A stretch of DNA of 64,000 nucleotides, taken from the NCBI RefSeq assembly GCF_010015585.1, contig NW_022985074.1, forward strand, positions 186,001 through 250,000, read 5' to 3'. Numbering within the stretch: position 1 is the stretch's first letter; the number at the start of each line of letters is the position of its first letter. Source of the stretch: Eremomyces bilateralis CBS 781.70. Lineage: Eukaryota > Ascomycota > Dothideomycetes > Eremomycetales > Eremomycetaceae. A program made the translations under genes and the position numbers. Shown here one piece after another: positions 32,763-44,500 of the stretch. The notes below the pieces were generated by a model. It had not been told where the DNA came from and ran no database searches. It saw nothing but the letters and a program-made list of their open reading frames with translations.

Positions 32763-33897
32763 ATGGCATCCATCACCCCCCGCTTCCTCCGACCCGCCCT
32801 CCGCCAACCGACCCCATGGCAATGCAGAAACTTCAGCGTCTCTCGCACCGTCGCTGCCGTCCAGGTGAACAAGCTGGGCGTCATCGGTGCAGGCCAGATG
32901 GTATGTCCGGAGGAATTGAGCGGTGACATCGCAGCCAATTGACATCCTCCAGGGTCTCGGGATCGCTCTCGTCGCCGCGAATAAAGCTGGGCTGCCGGTC
33001 GTGTTGCTGGATAACTCGCAGGCATCGCTGGATAAGGGATTGAAGTTTGCGGGTGAGTAGTCAGGTTCCGGTGGAGCGGGCATGGCTGATGAAGGTACAG
33101 ACAAGTTACTCGAGAAAGACGTCGCGAAGCAGCGGATCTCCAAGGACGATGCTGTACAAGTCCGCGGCAGGCTTTCTGCCACCACGAAGATGGACGATCT
33201 CTCCGACGTGGACTTCGTAATTGAAGCGGTCCCGGTACGTTTACAACAATCCCACCTCATCTCCCACCTCCCGAAACATTTAACTAACCAAGCTTCCCAG
33301 GAAATCCTTGACCTCAAAACTGCCATCTTCTCCGCCCTCGCCCAAACCTGCAAACCCACCACCATCCTCGCCACCAACACCTCCTCCATCTCCATCACCA
33401 AAATCGCCGCCTCCACCACCACCTCCCCCACCGACCTCTCCGCCCCCTCCCGCGTCATCTCCACCCACTTCATGAACCCGGTCCCCATCCAAAAAGGCGT
33501 CGAGATCATCACCGGCCTGCAAACTTCCCAGAGCACCATCGACACCGCCATCGCCCTCTGCACCCGCATGGGGAAGATCCCCTCCCGCAGTGCCGACTCG
33601 CCAGGGTTCCTTGCGAACCGCATCTTGATGCCTTATATCAACGAGGCGATCATCTGTTTGGAGACGGGGGTGGGCGGGAAGGAGGACATCGATCAGATCA
33701 TGAAGAACGGGACGAATGTGCCGATGGGGCCGTTGCAATTGGCGGATTTCATTGGGTTGGATACGTGTTTGGCCATCATGAGGGTGTTGCATGGGGAGAC
33801 GGGGGATAGCAAGTATCGGCCGGCGGTGTTGTTGGCGAAGATGGTGGATGCGGGGTGGTTGGGGAAGAAGAGTGGGAAGGGGTTTTATGATTATTGA
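32763..33897 (+). CDS. 3-hydroxybutyryl/3-hydroxyacyl-CoA dehydrogenase, mitochondrial
   Basis: Predicted 322 residues in four exons: 32763-32900, 32953-33052, 33101-33234, 33301-33897 (introns of 52, 48 and 66 nt). The N-terminus (MASITPRFLRPALRQPTPWQ) is a likely mitochondrial presequence. The NAD-binding glycine loop VIGAGQM|GLGIAL is split by intron 1, a strong check of the join. ATNTSSISIT, THFMNPVPIQKGVEII, SPGFLANRILMPYINEAI, GTNVPMGPLQLADFIGLDT and KSGKGFYDY are the 3HCDH N- and C-domain signatures, including the catalytic His in THF. It oxidises L-3-hydroxyacyl-CoA to 3-ketoacyl-CoA with NAD+ in short-chain fatty-acid breakdown. Intron 3 has no stop and is a multiple of three, so retention would insert 22 residues. 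The ATG at 32763 has a better context (CACCATGG) than an in-frame codon at 32739. Confidence 0.93.
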
Positions 33898-34464
33898 GCG
33901 ATAGAAAATCTGTGTTCGAGATTGTTTGAGATATGCTTTGGGGATAGGAATATATATCTTGACGTAGTATTTAGAGAATGTTGGCTCATAGACTACCATA
34001 ATGGTGAATTCAATACGGCCACCACCACTGTTTTTCAATGTATACCGTAGGAGCGTAAAACCGTACGCTTCTACCATAAAGAACATTCCCATATATTGGT
34101 ATTACAAACCAAAATGCATCCAAAACCACCATTTAAATCCAAACTCGACACCCAATTGTCCAATCACATCGTGTGATGTTCCCATCCGCTAAATCCCTGC
34201 TGATGATGCAAATGTTAACCATCCGAACTTCACCGAGACCGGAGGTCAACATGAATATAAATTCACTCCGACGACCTAGAGCAGAACGTGAATTATAAAC
34301 AAGAGCATAGGATACAGGATTGTATAAAGAGGCCACCCATTTCATATCTCCAACCGGCCAATTCCTTTTCGATTTTACTTTTCCCCGTCAATATATCCCC
34401 ACCACTCCACCGACCATCCCATATCGAACCCTCGACCAGCCATCATTATAGCTACCCAGCAACC
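33898..34464. other. Intergenic region
   Basis: 3' region of the dehydrogenase gene and promoter/leader of the inositol monophosphatase gene. AT-rich to about 34,330, then pyrimidine-rich. Nothing else was recognised. Confidence 0.5.
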
Positions 34465-35409
34465 ATGGCCTCACTCACCGATGCCGAGCTCCGCGAGATC
34501 CACAATTTCCTCATCAACATTGCAGAAAGAGCCGGGAAGATGATCACTGCGGCGCACCCGCAGGCGGGGGACGTGGGGCTGAAGAAGAATTCGGTGGACT
34601 TGGTGACGGAGACAGATCAGGCGGTGGAGAAGATGGTGTCGACGGCGTTGAAGGAGCGGTATCCGGATTTTAAGTACGTGGGATTATGATTCTTAATTCC
34701 ACACACTAAACCCCCTAGATTTATGGGCGAAGAAACCTACCAACCCGGCGACGTCCTCACCCCCTCCCCCACCTTCATCGTCGACCCCATCGACGGCACC
34801 ACCAACTTCGTCCACTCCTACCCCTACGCCTGCATTTCCCTCGGCCTCGCCATCCACCGCCGCCCCGCCATCGGCGTCATCTACAACCCCTTCACCCGCC
34901 TCCTCTACCATGCCATCTCCGGCCACGGCGCCTTCCTCACCGACAAATCCACCGCCTCCCCTCCCCGCCGCCTCCCCCTCCAGTCCCCCGCACCCCTCGC
35001 CAGCCTCGCGGGGTCTCTTGTGATTGTCGAGTGGGGCTCCGACCGCGCGGGCAACGACTTCGCCGTGAAGCTCGACACGTTCGGGGCGCTAGCGCGCGCG
35101 CGGGAGGAGGGCGGCGCGATGGTTCATTCGCTGCGGTCGTGTGGGTCGGCGGCGCTGAATATGTGTGCGGTGGCGGCGGGGCAGGCGGATGCGTATTGGG
35201 AGGCGGGGTGCTGGGCGTGGGATGTGTGTGCGGGGTGGTGCGTGTTGGAGGAGGCGGGGGGGTACGTGGTGGATGCAAATCCCGGGGGATGGGAGCCGAA
35301 GGTGGAGGGGAGGAGGTATTTGTGTGTTAGGGGTGGAGAGGGGAAGAAAGAGTTTGTGGAGGAGTTTTGGAGGGTGGTGAAGGGGAGGTTTGAGGTGGGG
35401 GTGGAGTAG
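34465..35409 (+). CDS. Inositol-1-monophosphatase
   Basis: Predicted 299 residues; exons 34465-34673 and 34719-35409, with a 45-nt intron (GTACGT..CCTAG). The metal-binding residues of the IMPase fold are all visible: GEE (FMGEET), DPIDGTTNFVHSYPY (motif 1) and WDVCAGWCVLEEAGGYV (motif 2), plus the N-terminal VDLVTETDQAVEKMV. It hydrolyses inositol monophosphates with Mg2+ and is Li+-sensitive in the family, feeding inositol to phospholipid synthesis. QutG-like quinate-cluster relatives share the fold, but no quinate genes are near, so the housekeeping enzyme is favoured. Third codon positions change abruptly from C to G near 35,030-35,100. Converges with HGH1 (157 bp between stops). Confidence 0.93.
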
Positions 35410-35566
35410 GGGATGGATAGAAAATATTGATGAGGTAGACGTTTTGGGAGAGGATTTGCTCTATCAGTCCTCGCGGTGTCGATACACCTTCATATGTAAA
35501 GCATAAAGTAGACGTGCTATACATGGAATAAAAGCACTTATCATGCCTTCGGGCCTTCTACCCAGT

Positions 35567-37035
35567 CTATAGAACCTCGATTATCTGGTCGTCTTCATCA
35601 TCTTCTTCCTCTTCTACCTCCTTGATCTGCGACTGGCTCGGGGTCGTCAGCAAACCCCGTGCCCCTGGGCCGGGCCCCTCAGGAAGTGACTCCGCTTCCC
35701 CTTCCTCTCCCCTCATCAACACCTGTACAAGCCGATCACACGCCTCCGTAACATCGTCATCCTCGACGTGGACATGACATTCTCGTACAATCGGATATGT
35801 CTTGATCCTTCGCAGCGTTTCCCGTCCATCTTTGGTGGTGGTGAGCAGTAGCAGGGTCTCCAGATGCGTTTTGACGATATCTGGCTCCGGCTCGCGTCGT
35901 TTGTCCGGCGGCAGGAGTTGCAGGTCTTCGAGCATCTCCTCCGTGTCTTGGTCGCTGTATTCTTCTGGACCCATGAGCGGGAGGAGGATGTAGGGAAGCA
36001 GGTTAGCTCCTTCGTCAGGGAAGTCGCTTGGGGTGGGGAGTCTTGGTGGGATGGGGGATAGGAGTTGTGGATGCGTGGGGATGGCAAAGGCGAGGTTCTT
36101 GATGGTCGAGGCAACTCCACGACGGCGGATGACTGAAGAATGCTCCGTGAAGACGGTGAGTTTGGTCACCGGGATTATATCCTCATCGTCTTTCCTTGGC
36201 CGCGTGAAATATTGCTGTCCCTCAGGGTACTATTATCGCGTCAGTATCTATACAGAGGAATCCCCACCTCACTGCTTACCTGTGCAAGATCCGCCATGGC
36301 GTATGACAGATAATCAAAATTGGCATGTTTATTATATCCCCCTTCTGCCCCTTTCACGAAACAGTCCATTAACTGGTCCATTGCATTTTGCGATCTTGAC
36401 AGTTCTTTTCGCTCGGGAACCTTTGTATCCAGCAGTCCCTTCAGCTTTTCGGACTTCGTAAGATTCGATAGCAGCATCGCTATTAAGTCCGCTGATTCTT
36501 CTTTAGGGTTCTGCCGATCTCAAGGTTAGACGTCGCTTTTTCAATTGGATGTAGCGGCATAGAAAATCGTACAGTGATTCTTGATAAGAGAGACATTATA
36601 AACTCGTTATCCCCTGACAGATTCTCAAGGATATCTGCACCCTCGGTCAGGTTGATGAGCATCGTCAACGCATTTTTGGCTATCGGCTGTAACTGTCAGA
36701 AATTACCTCCAACTCCACGAGAATCGACTCCCATACCGGATAGTCTTTGACGAGGAGTTTGAGGTCCTTGATGGGCTCATGCTCCCGTGCCCTGAATAAA
36801 TCTGGTTGCGCGGTGGAGAATCCAACGAGGTTCTCAACAGCTGGAAGAGTCGAAGTCAGTCCTCGTCCAATCGAACCAGAATTGATCTCGATGCTCGTTC
36901 AGATTCCATGCTCTTACCTATCTGTCGGACTTGGGTGTTGCCATGATGAAGAAATTCCACCAGCTAGACTCCAGTCAGTATTCGGATTAAATCATCACAT
37001 TCTTCCTGACTTACATCTTCTAGTTCGGTGGACAT
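35567..37035 (-). CDS. HGH1: HGH1, chaperone for eEF2 (FAM203 family)
   Basis: Predicted 392 residues in six exons: 37035-37015, 36963-36918, 36840-36737, 36686-36573, 36510-36280, 36229-35567; introns of 50-77 nt, all GT-AG and frame-consistent. The spliced start reads MSTELEDLVEFLHHGNTQVR, then QIAVENLVGFST, PIAKNALTMLINL, ADLIAMLLSNLTKSE, and in the C-terminal part RRRGVASTIKNLAFA, NLLPYILLPLMGPEEYSD and CDRLVQVLM, the DUF383/DUF384 blocks of Hgh1. The protein is an armadillo-like helical repeat and, with TRiC and Hsp90, helps fold translation factor eEF2. The C-tail is very acidic. The first two exons code for only 7 and about 15 residues. Confidence 0.94.
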
Positions 37036-37708
37036 CTTACATCAAAGTTTCCAAACAGATTCTTTAATAGAGAGAGTTCTTTTACCTGGTAGGTCTATCC
37101 TAGTCTATTATAAAATCAACAATATTTTGTTAGGAGTAGCAGGAATATAATGTCATTGAAAGTGCAAAATCGAGATGTTAGGGAGCATCCAAGTTGTGGC
37201 GATGTGTGGGAGTTTTTCGAACGTCATCTCATCCGAATTCCATTCTTCTACTGCGTTTCAACTCTCCTACTTCCATGATAATATCTCCGTATTGATGAAA
37301 ATGTTGCTTCACCGTCACCGATAACCTCCATAGAATGCATGTGTCCAAATTCTGGGATTCTGACCGGCAGAATATTGCAAGGCTGATATTCGTCGAGATG
37401 CCTTTGACCGGTCAGCCGGAAACGGGCAAGGCGTCGATTTAGCCAATTCCAGGCGTAGAAGTGTAGGGGGTATATATCTAATCCAATATGCAGACTATAT
37501 AATCATGAGATCGGACGTCGACCGCAAACTGAAAGCTCCTTGGAATCAATTTTGGACGATTGAGCCCTATTGGCCGAGGTTTCATCCGCATCTTAACATA
37601 CCGCTGCACATTTTCTATTATCTTATTGTCTACTGGTGATCTCTTCTTTACTGTCTCTAGTCCATACCAATTTACCTCTTTCCTCATATTTTCGTGGAGC
37701 TTCAAATC
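37036..37708. other. Divergent intergenic region
   Basis: Between HGH1 (-) and the orphan gene at 37709 (+). A ctttgaccggtcagccgg stretch lies near 37,400. No gene was recognised. Confidence 0.5.
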
Positions 37709-38620
37709 ATGGCTGAGAGCCCGAATCTGCGGGACCTCTCTACGTCATTCGTGGAGACCCATGTTGATTATCGCGACACAATCCCACTCATCAAGAGTGT
37801 CTCAAGAATCCTGTACAACATCGATCATGAGATTCTAGTTCTTGGGGTCCTCATCAGGCAGGTCGCCAGATGGGTTGAGCCTATTGAAGACCAGGAACCA
37901 GACAGTGGTGGTCCCGATGAGGCTTCGACGAAGGAAAACCGCGACAGGCAATCGAGCCTTCTTAAAGATTTTGAAAGGCTGAAGATCTGTAAGAGGCTTC
38001 AAAAGCACGCCGACGCACTCGACAAGGCACTCTCTTCCTATCTCCACCAACTCTCCCCACTTCGAGATGACCTTCACCGAAGAAGGCCAGTACGACGCTC
38101 TTCATCCGGCAGAGGAGACTACTGGACCGATCTCAGTCGAGCCATGAGTCGAGTGAGTACCGGAGTTTTCACCGACTCTGCGAACCTCGTGGCACAAGAA
38201 ATACGCAAGCTTCACTTTGCGATAACGTGCCTTCTTTCTATCATCAGCCTTGCGGAGCAGCAAGACAGACTAGAAGAGAAATGGAGCCGAAATGTCAAAA
38301 TCACTGACGATGATTTGAAAGAGGTTGAAATCTTGAGGAACGAGGTGGAATCTACGCGGAATGTCGGTGTTCGGATCGGAAATGAGTGCCTTGCCATGCA
38401 TGAAGACGGAAAGGTATCAAGGAGCTTGAGACGGCTCTACAAGGAGGAAAACGATGTGTTGCCAGTTGTTGTCGAACTGGCAGATGCACGGATTGACACG
38501 AAGAAAAGACACGGCCGAAAGCATCGTCACCCCCGAAATGATCGGCGGGAGCATGGCGATCGGCGTCCTACTAGTGAGTGTTACAAGGAGGAAGAAAGGA
38601 TTACTGTCCACAATGTATGA
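37709..38620 (+). CDS. Orphan helical, basic-tailed protein
   Basis: A 303-residue open frame from the ATG at 37709 (the codon at 37694 in the same frame is GTG). I recognise no family. It looks mostly helical: DYRDTIPLIKSVSRILYNID, LLKDFERLKICKRLQKHADA, LVAQEIRKLHFAITCLLSII and a coiled-coil-like DDDLKEVEILRNEVES, then a very basic segment (KKRHGRKHRHPRNDRREHGD). No membrane segment or signal peptide. The frame may be spliced near 38,571 (GTGAGT), so the last ~15 residues are unsure. It lies about 1 kb before a WD40/NLR relic on the same strand. Fungal STAND genes often carry a helical N-terminal domain, so this could be a detached N-terminal part, but that is speculation. Confidence 0.45.
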   Translation: MAESPNLRDLSTSFVETHVDYRDTIPLIKSVSRILYNIDHEILVLGVLIRQVARWVEPIEDQEPDSGGPDEASTKENRDRQSSLLKDFERLKICKRLQKHADALDKALSSYLHQLSPLRDDLHRRRPVRRSSSGRGDYWTDLSRAMSRVSTGVFTDSANLVAQEIRKLHFAITCLLSIISLAEQQDRLEEKWSRNVKITDDDLKEVEILRNEVESTRNVGVRIGNECLAMHEDGKVSRSLRRLYKEENDVLPVVVELADARIDTKKRHGRKHRHPRNDRREHGDRRPTSECYKEEERITVHNV

Positions 38621-39639
38621 ACGCGTGCATACTAGATGGCGGGTGGGACTTCGAATTCGCGCGTCATATTGACTGAGGTATCGAAAGCTGGTTATCATTC
38701 ACTGATCCTGAGCCTCCTTACACGTGTCTCAAGGGCGAGGGTCTCGTATATGATGATATTTTCATGTGCGCTCTGGTTTCATCGACACAACTCGCAAATT
38801 TCTCTCATGGCCTGTTGTGATTCTTTTCCTTCCATTTTCCTTACCACCTAACAGTCAAGTTGCCGCCATACCTGACTGAGATACTTGCAGAATCCTGGCT
38901 CGAGGTAAGGTCTTACCTACCTACTTACTAATCTACCTGCTTAGTACCTAGGATTGTTCATTTAGGACTAACATTTGCGAATATAGAACTACCTTGCGAT
39001 TGAATTCGAATCAACCCGACAACCTTGAAGAAGGGAGACTTAGCTCCGCGTCAATATCAGAAGATCGCATTCTCTCCCATTTATTACTATGTCCCGACTA
39101 CCTCTTTACAATATGGGAACATAACCGGTATGTTTATGTAGTATACCTATTAGGTGTCTGAGAGTCATGAAATCAAAACCTCATCGGAGTATTATTTCAT
39201 TCGCCAAGCTTCGAGGTTTCGGAAGAGGGCCCTTGCAGTGATCGAATTCAGTCTGTTGAGAAGCCTTTGCTCGCTTTGGACACAACTAGCGATTGGCAGT
39301 CTTGGCGTCAACGTCCAGCCAACATCTGCTCCAGCATTATTAGACAGCGGCAAGTTGGGACTGCTGATTGGCATGCCTCGCGGAATGCATTCACCAGCTG
39401 AGGATGAGCCTCATTTAGGCTGGAACTCACTCTGAAAATATGCGTGCGCGTACGCGACAATATACGCAGCTAGAGATAACAGCTGGCAATGAAACTTAAC
39501 GTCGCTAGTCCGAGTCATGGCGGGCAGCACGCAAAACATCAGCGACTTGTCTGTAAGTTACCATTCTCAGCTTTTCGCTGGTCAGGCCCGCGATGTGTAT
39601 TTTGGCAAAAGTAAAGTGAGTGTGCTTAGCTGGCAAATC
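38621..39639. other. AT-rich gene-poor stretch
   Basis: No gene recognised. A tacctacctacttac simple-sequence patch lies near 38,910-38,935. It separates the orphan gene from the WD40 relic. Confidence 0.5.
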
Positions 39640-40097
39640 CTCGAAGCAGCAAGGACGCGACGGTCCGGCTGCAGACGCTCGAGGGCCATTCGGGCGAGGT
39701 CCGCGCCATGGCCTTCTCGCCAGACGGCAAGACGCTGGTGTCGGCATCATGGGATAAGACGGTCCGGCTGTGAGACGCCGAGTCAGGCGCCGCGCTGCAG
39801 ACGCTCGAGGTTGGAGCCATCGTCTACAATATCTATTTCTCCAATGATGGCACCTCTCTCCAGACGAATCGTGAACTCTGGCCTATTTCATCACCTTTAT
39901 CTGATGGTACAGGTGTGATCAGTCTACAGACTACAACATCCATCTTCTATCTTTGTCAATGACCAATGAGTAGCCATACCCAGCGGATCCTTTGGCTTCC
40001 TCCCGAGTATCGGCCAAGTTGCATTGCTATTCATAATGGTATTATCGCTTTCGGATATACATCTGGAAGAGTTATAACTATGGAACTTGCTTTGTGA
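39640..40097 (+). pseudogene. Fossil 3' end of a WD40-type STAND (NLR) gene
   Basis: A GC-rich patch encodes one nearly complete WD40 unit ([34 protein letters not shown], then SGAALQTLE). It is followed by the end module typical of NACHT/NB-ARC-WD40 proteins: IYFSNDGTSLQTN and QRILWLPPEYRPSCIAI, IIAFGYTSGRVITMEL, with a stop at 40097. Such proteins (HET-E/NWD class) act in non-self recognition. The nucleotide-binding part and nearly all repeats are absent and the piece is broken, so it is a remnant. The single high-GC repeat stands out from the AT-rich surroundings because WD40 units in this class stay nearly identical by exchange. Confidence 0.75.
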
Positions 40098-40288
40098 TAT
40101 TTTCCCAAGATTTCTTCAACCTTCTCTCCGCCCATCCTCCTTATAGATGACGACTTTATATAATGTAGAGCAGCACGAGTGGCGACAGCCGATAAGTAAT
40201 GTTTGATTAGAAATCCAAAAGCTTCGAGACCAAACTGCGCCATAAGGCGATAGCAACTGACGTGATTGAAACCTGATTGGTGCTATTA

Positions 40289-40941
40289 TTAGCTAAGTGT
40301 TTGTGAAAAGGTGCCTTTCCCAACTGACTCCTTGATATAATCCTCCATGCCATCCACTAGCCACATCCCTGTGGCGTCAGCCATGCTCAAGGGCCCAGGC
40401 CACAGGCCCGGGACCATAACAACTCCTGGTATTATAGTTATCAAAATTCTTACTTGGTCCAACATATCCCTGAATAGCAATTCTCTGGCGCACAGAAAAG
40501 GTCTGTCGCTCCGCAGTAGCCATAATGCGAGCAGCAAGGCCCGAACCGAGTCCCGGGGCAGATTTTGTTTCCCGCAAATAACAGCCCAAATTCTCCAATT
40601 GTGCTCAGTCCACCGTCCTCTGTATCACAGGCGCCTGAGTAGCAATTATCCACACGTGTACCACAATAGATGGCAGTGCTCTCACTGTCCCACAGTATCC
40701 ATAGATGGGGCAACAACTTGCCAAAGTTAGATAATGGCACAGACGCGGAGGGGTATGGATAACACTTATGGTCCAAATTCTGGGTTGGTACAGGTCGTCC
40801 CTCCGTCATGTTAGACGCTTCGATCCAGATGACCTTCCAGACACCAGTGAACCACAAATTATCCACTCGGTGTGTTCCTCGGGGATTTTCACCAACGGGT
40901 CTGGAAGTCTTTCGTTCCTCTCCTTGACAAAATCTCCCCAC
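40289..40941 (-). pseudogene. Broken chitin-binding (hevein/CBM18) gene
   Basis: The minus strand encodes one clear hevein-type unit: ICPGTRFGPCCSHYGYCG and DLFCAPENCYSGIC. A second unit lies just upstream in damaged form (YCGTRVDNCYSGAC preceded by CCPIYGYCGT-like sequence). These Cys-rich modules bind chitin and occur in lectins, deacetylases and class V chitinases. No catalytic domain could be traced, and the copy looks broken in more than one place, so I treat it as a fossil. It neighbours the WD40 relic in the same gene-poor island. Confidence 0.6.
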
Positions 40942-41541
40942 TGGGTCGCAATCGGCAATACACTCTCAAGGATTGCGTATTCCCAGAAACGTTGCACTAC
41001 ACCTCACAGGTGGTTGACGATTAGTTGGTCCCATGTTAACTCACTGACTTCAAGAGCTGCCTGTCTTGGCCCTCTATTACTATCCACAATTGCTTTAGGT
41101 GTTGGGAGGCAAGTGGTCGCCTGCTGGGTTGAAGGACGGTAAGGGAAGGAAGGGAGGAACCCATACTCTATTTGATGGGTAAATAGTTCCGTTCGATCTT
41201 CAATCCTTTGAATCTGTAGACTATTTGTATGTGTGAAATTATGATTGAGACCGGAAGCTTAATCAGCACAAGAACGCCGACTACAGCGGTATCAAATATG
41301 ACCCACTGATATGCAGTCAGAGAATTCTTATTGCAGAATGGAGGCATATATCAAGTGTATTCCTTTCATCGTTCCGAGTTGCTGATATTTTATACATGCC
41401 GTGTTAATCACGGCTGATTTTTGGGTATTGTACAGAACGTTCAATCCGCCGAAGCGTTATATCATTTCAGAGTCATGGCTACTGGTATCCAAACGCCACG
41501 ATACCATTTAACCAAGGTCATCAATCATTCATCCATTCAAT
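40942..41541. other. Intergenic stretch
   Basis: No gene recognised; AT-rich. The last ~100 bases are the 3' region of the DUF1765 gene. Confidence 0.45.
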
Positions 41542-44500
41542 TCATTGCCTCCTCTGCAGAAGGGGAGGCACGATCAGTCTTTCCGGGACTCCATCCTGCG
41601 TCCTCTTCCTCATGAACCCATTGCACTCCTCCACGCAGTGATACCACTCCATGAGCGCTCGTCCGATGAACTTTTCATACTCCGCCGCACACCCACGAGG
41701 AGCTTCCGCCGCGAGACTCTCAGGATCGCTTAACATATTAAGGTCTTTAAGGTAGAGGTGCGCAGGTAGGGGGAGACGAGGCGGTGGGACCCAACTAGGG
41801 GGAGGTTGCTTCCAGGGAACGTAGCCAGGGTTATGGAGAGGCATCGGATCTCGGTTTTCGGTTCCGATAGCCTTAGATTCTAGGTGGTTTCCCACCGCTG
41901 GCGTGGGTTGAGCAAGACGCAGACACTCGTGTGCCAGGGGGAACAGGTTATGAGGATCTGATGGACCGAAGTCAAACCCAGGGGGCAAACGCGGTGGGTG
42001 GCGGTGTTTCAATTGGAATAAGTATATTTCCGGGAGCGCTCGGGCCTGCATCATCGGCGCGTGTGGGTTTCGTGTAACGTTCGGGTCACTCATGGCCCGA
42101 TCGCGATAGAATTGATCCGGACGGAGCGCGGATGGGTCGCGGGGCCCAGCATTGGGAGCGCGGGGACTTGCGAACGGGGACGCCGGGAAGGCCGTCGATG
42201 ATGAGCGGGCAAAGGAATCGGAGAGAGGACGCTTGGCTGGGAGGCTGCCGTCCCCAGCAGGAGAGGCTTCGCGTGACTTTGATTTCTTTCCCTTGATGCT
42301 ACCGACGAGGCTGAATCGTTTCTTCTTCTCCGAGGGCGGAGGAGAGTTGCTGTCGTTTGAGGACAGCGACAGAGTGGAGAGCTCCTCTGGTGAAAGGGAG
42401 CTCTCCCTATTAAAGGGCTCTGCCCGCTGGCGGGAATATCGGGGCGGAACAGTTAGAGTTGGCCGGGAACCGTTCATCGTATTATCGAGGGGTAATAGGG
42501 CTGAAGCTGGGAGTCCTGGACGTGCAAGTCCGGTGTCCTGTTTGAGTATTATTCCGAACCCATAATGGATGCTGGGAATTTCAGGGAAACACGGTGGAGG
42601 GGCGATGCCCTGCGCGCTGCACCTTTGAACGTGATTACGCCAGAACGCATGCAAAGTGCCGAGACGCAAGTTCAGAATTTGCATGATCATCCTAAACGGT
42701 GTTAGCTCGGAGGAAGTTGACTGTTATCGTTATATGGAGAATCACTCACGTATCGTGTGGCCCAACTACGCCATCATACCGTGCAAAACGCCAGCACAAC
42801 AAACGCATAAAATACATCCGCACCTCATGATCAACATGCAAAAAGCACGTCCAGAACACTTCCTCGTCCAAGAACACGTCCATGCAGATCGACAGCTTGA
42901 TAGCCGCGGCATTGTCATGACCCAGCACCGGCCACAGCGAGTAGATGAGGGCGAAAAGATCCGTCATGCAGAATTTGTTTCTGAATTGCACGATCTTTCG
43001 GATCCATGCGCCCCAGGAATTCCAATCCAGCAGCTCGATCGCACGGCGACTCATTTCCGAATATCGCAGAAAGATGAAGATCGCCTCGGCGGAGATATCG
43101 ATCAACGAACGGACAAGGGCAGGTCGTCCAACTTGAATATCGTGGGTGCTGATAAGTGCTCGAAATACACCGCTGTACGCTGCTGCTAACATGTTTCTCC
43201 CTTCAATCGCATCATGAACGAAATCAAGCAACCCAGAACGTGCGTAGCTGAGCGCCTTGTCGGTCAAACAGTCAAATCGACTCCGGGATTCCGATGCGGA
43301 AAGCAAGATGGGTTCCTCGATGTCAATTTTGCCTTTCATCGCATTCAACGGGTCGTTCCTCTCGCAGTGTCGTTGAATCTTGGCTTTGACGATGTTGAAG
43401 AGCTGCGCTTGGACTATGACCATGGCTGGGATAGCCATCATATCCCTTCGATCCAGGTCGAACGGGACGAATGAAGCCATCAGAAAATGGTAGTACCTGA
43501 AGAATATGTGGAATAGATCGGACGAGTGCCCACACCATCGCTGCAACCATGGGCCGAGCAACAATCTCTTCTTCCCTTCTGGCATATCAACAGGAAGGCA
43601 TGGGAGGCGGTGCCGCATTTTCTCTTCCCCTGGCATCTCCTTCGGAATCGGATTGACCCTAAGCTCCCGCTTTAGTTTCGCGAAGCTTTCGAATGCCCAA
43701 TCACGAAGACCGTCCGGGAAACGGGGCGCAAGAATATTGGAGCTGGCAGAGAGATTGTCACGCCTTTTGACATCATTGGCTTGGAGGACAGACAACACGG
43801 ACTCAGGGGTGGGCTTCCACAGGAAAATGAGCAGATCCGTGGACCCAGGGCAGAAGACGAAGGCGTACGCGGAAGTCTGGCCGCAAAACTTAACGGCGCT
43901 GGCGGTCACATGCTGTTCCGACATCACTTGAATCGCGAACTCGAGTTGCCGTTCCATGGTATGGATAAACTTCTCGCGCAGGGTAGGTACGGGCCTTGCC
44001 GCTTGTGCGTTGTACTCTGGATCGGCAGCAAGGGATTCCTCCGAGGGACATTCCGGAGGGGCAAGCGATGGAACGGCGGAAACGGTGGGGTATACGTTTG
44101 AGAGAACAACACGCCACTCCGCTCGTTCCATAATAGCAGTGATCGCTGTGAAGACTTGAAGGCGGCTAGAGGCCTCCAAGCGTTGCCGATGTTCGCCAGT
44201 GACGAGGTCTAGTAGCGCAGTCCACCACTTATCTAGGGTGTTAATCCGTCGCTCAAGCTCTTCCGCAGGGAGTGATGCAAGCAACTTCGGATTGGCGGGA
44301 TGCTTCGAAAGCCAGACGACAATCGTCTTATGGAGAACCGCAGCCCTGATGGGAAGGGGTTTACGGGAGAAACTGACAGGAGAATACAAATCAGTGAACT
44401 GTGTTAATGTTTTTAATGATGTAGGAGAATACATACTTAGTGAGCTCATGGTCGAGATATGCAAACAAATAGTCACCATCAGTCCGGTTCATTCCCCTCC

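Noticed and set aside
40942-41541. Plus-strand frame 40768-41142 as a gene
   Set aside because: No motif and it overlaps the chitin-binding relic antisense.
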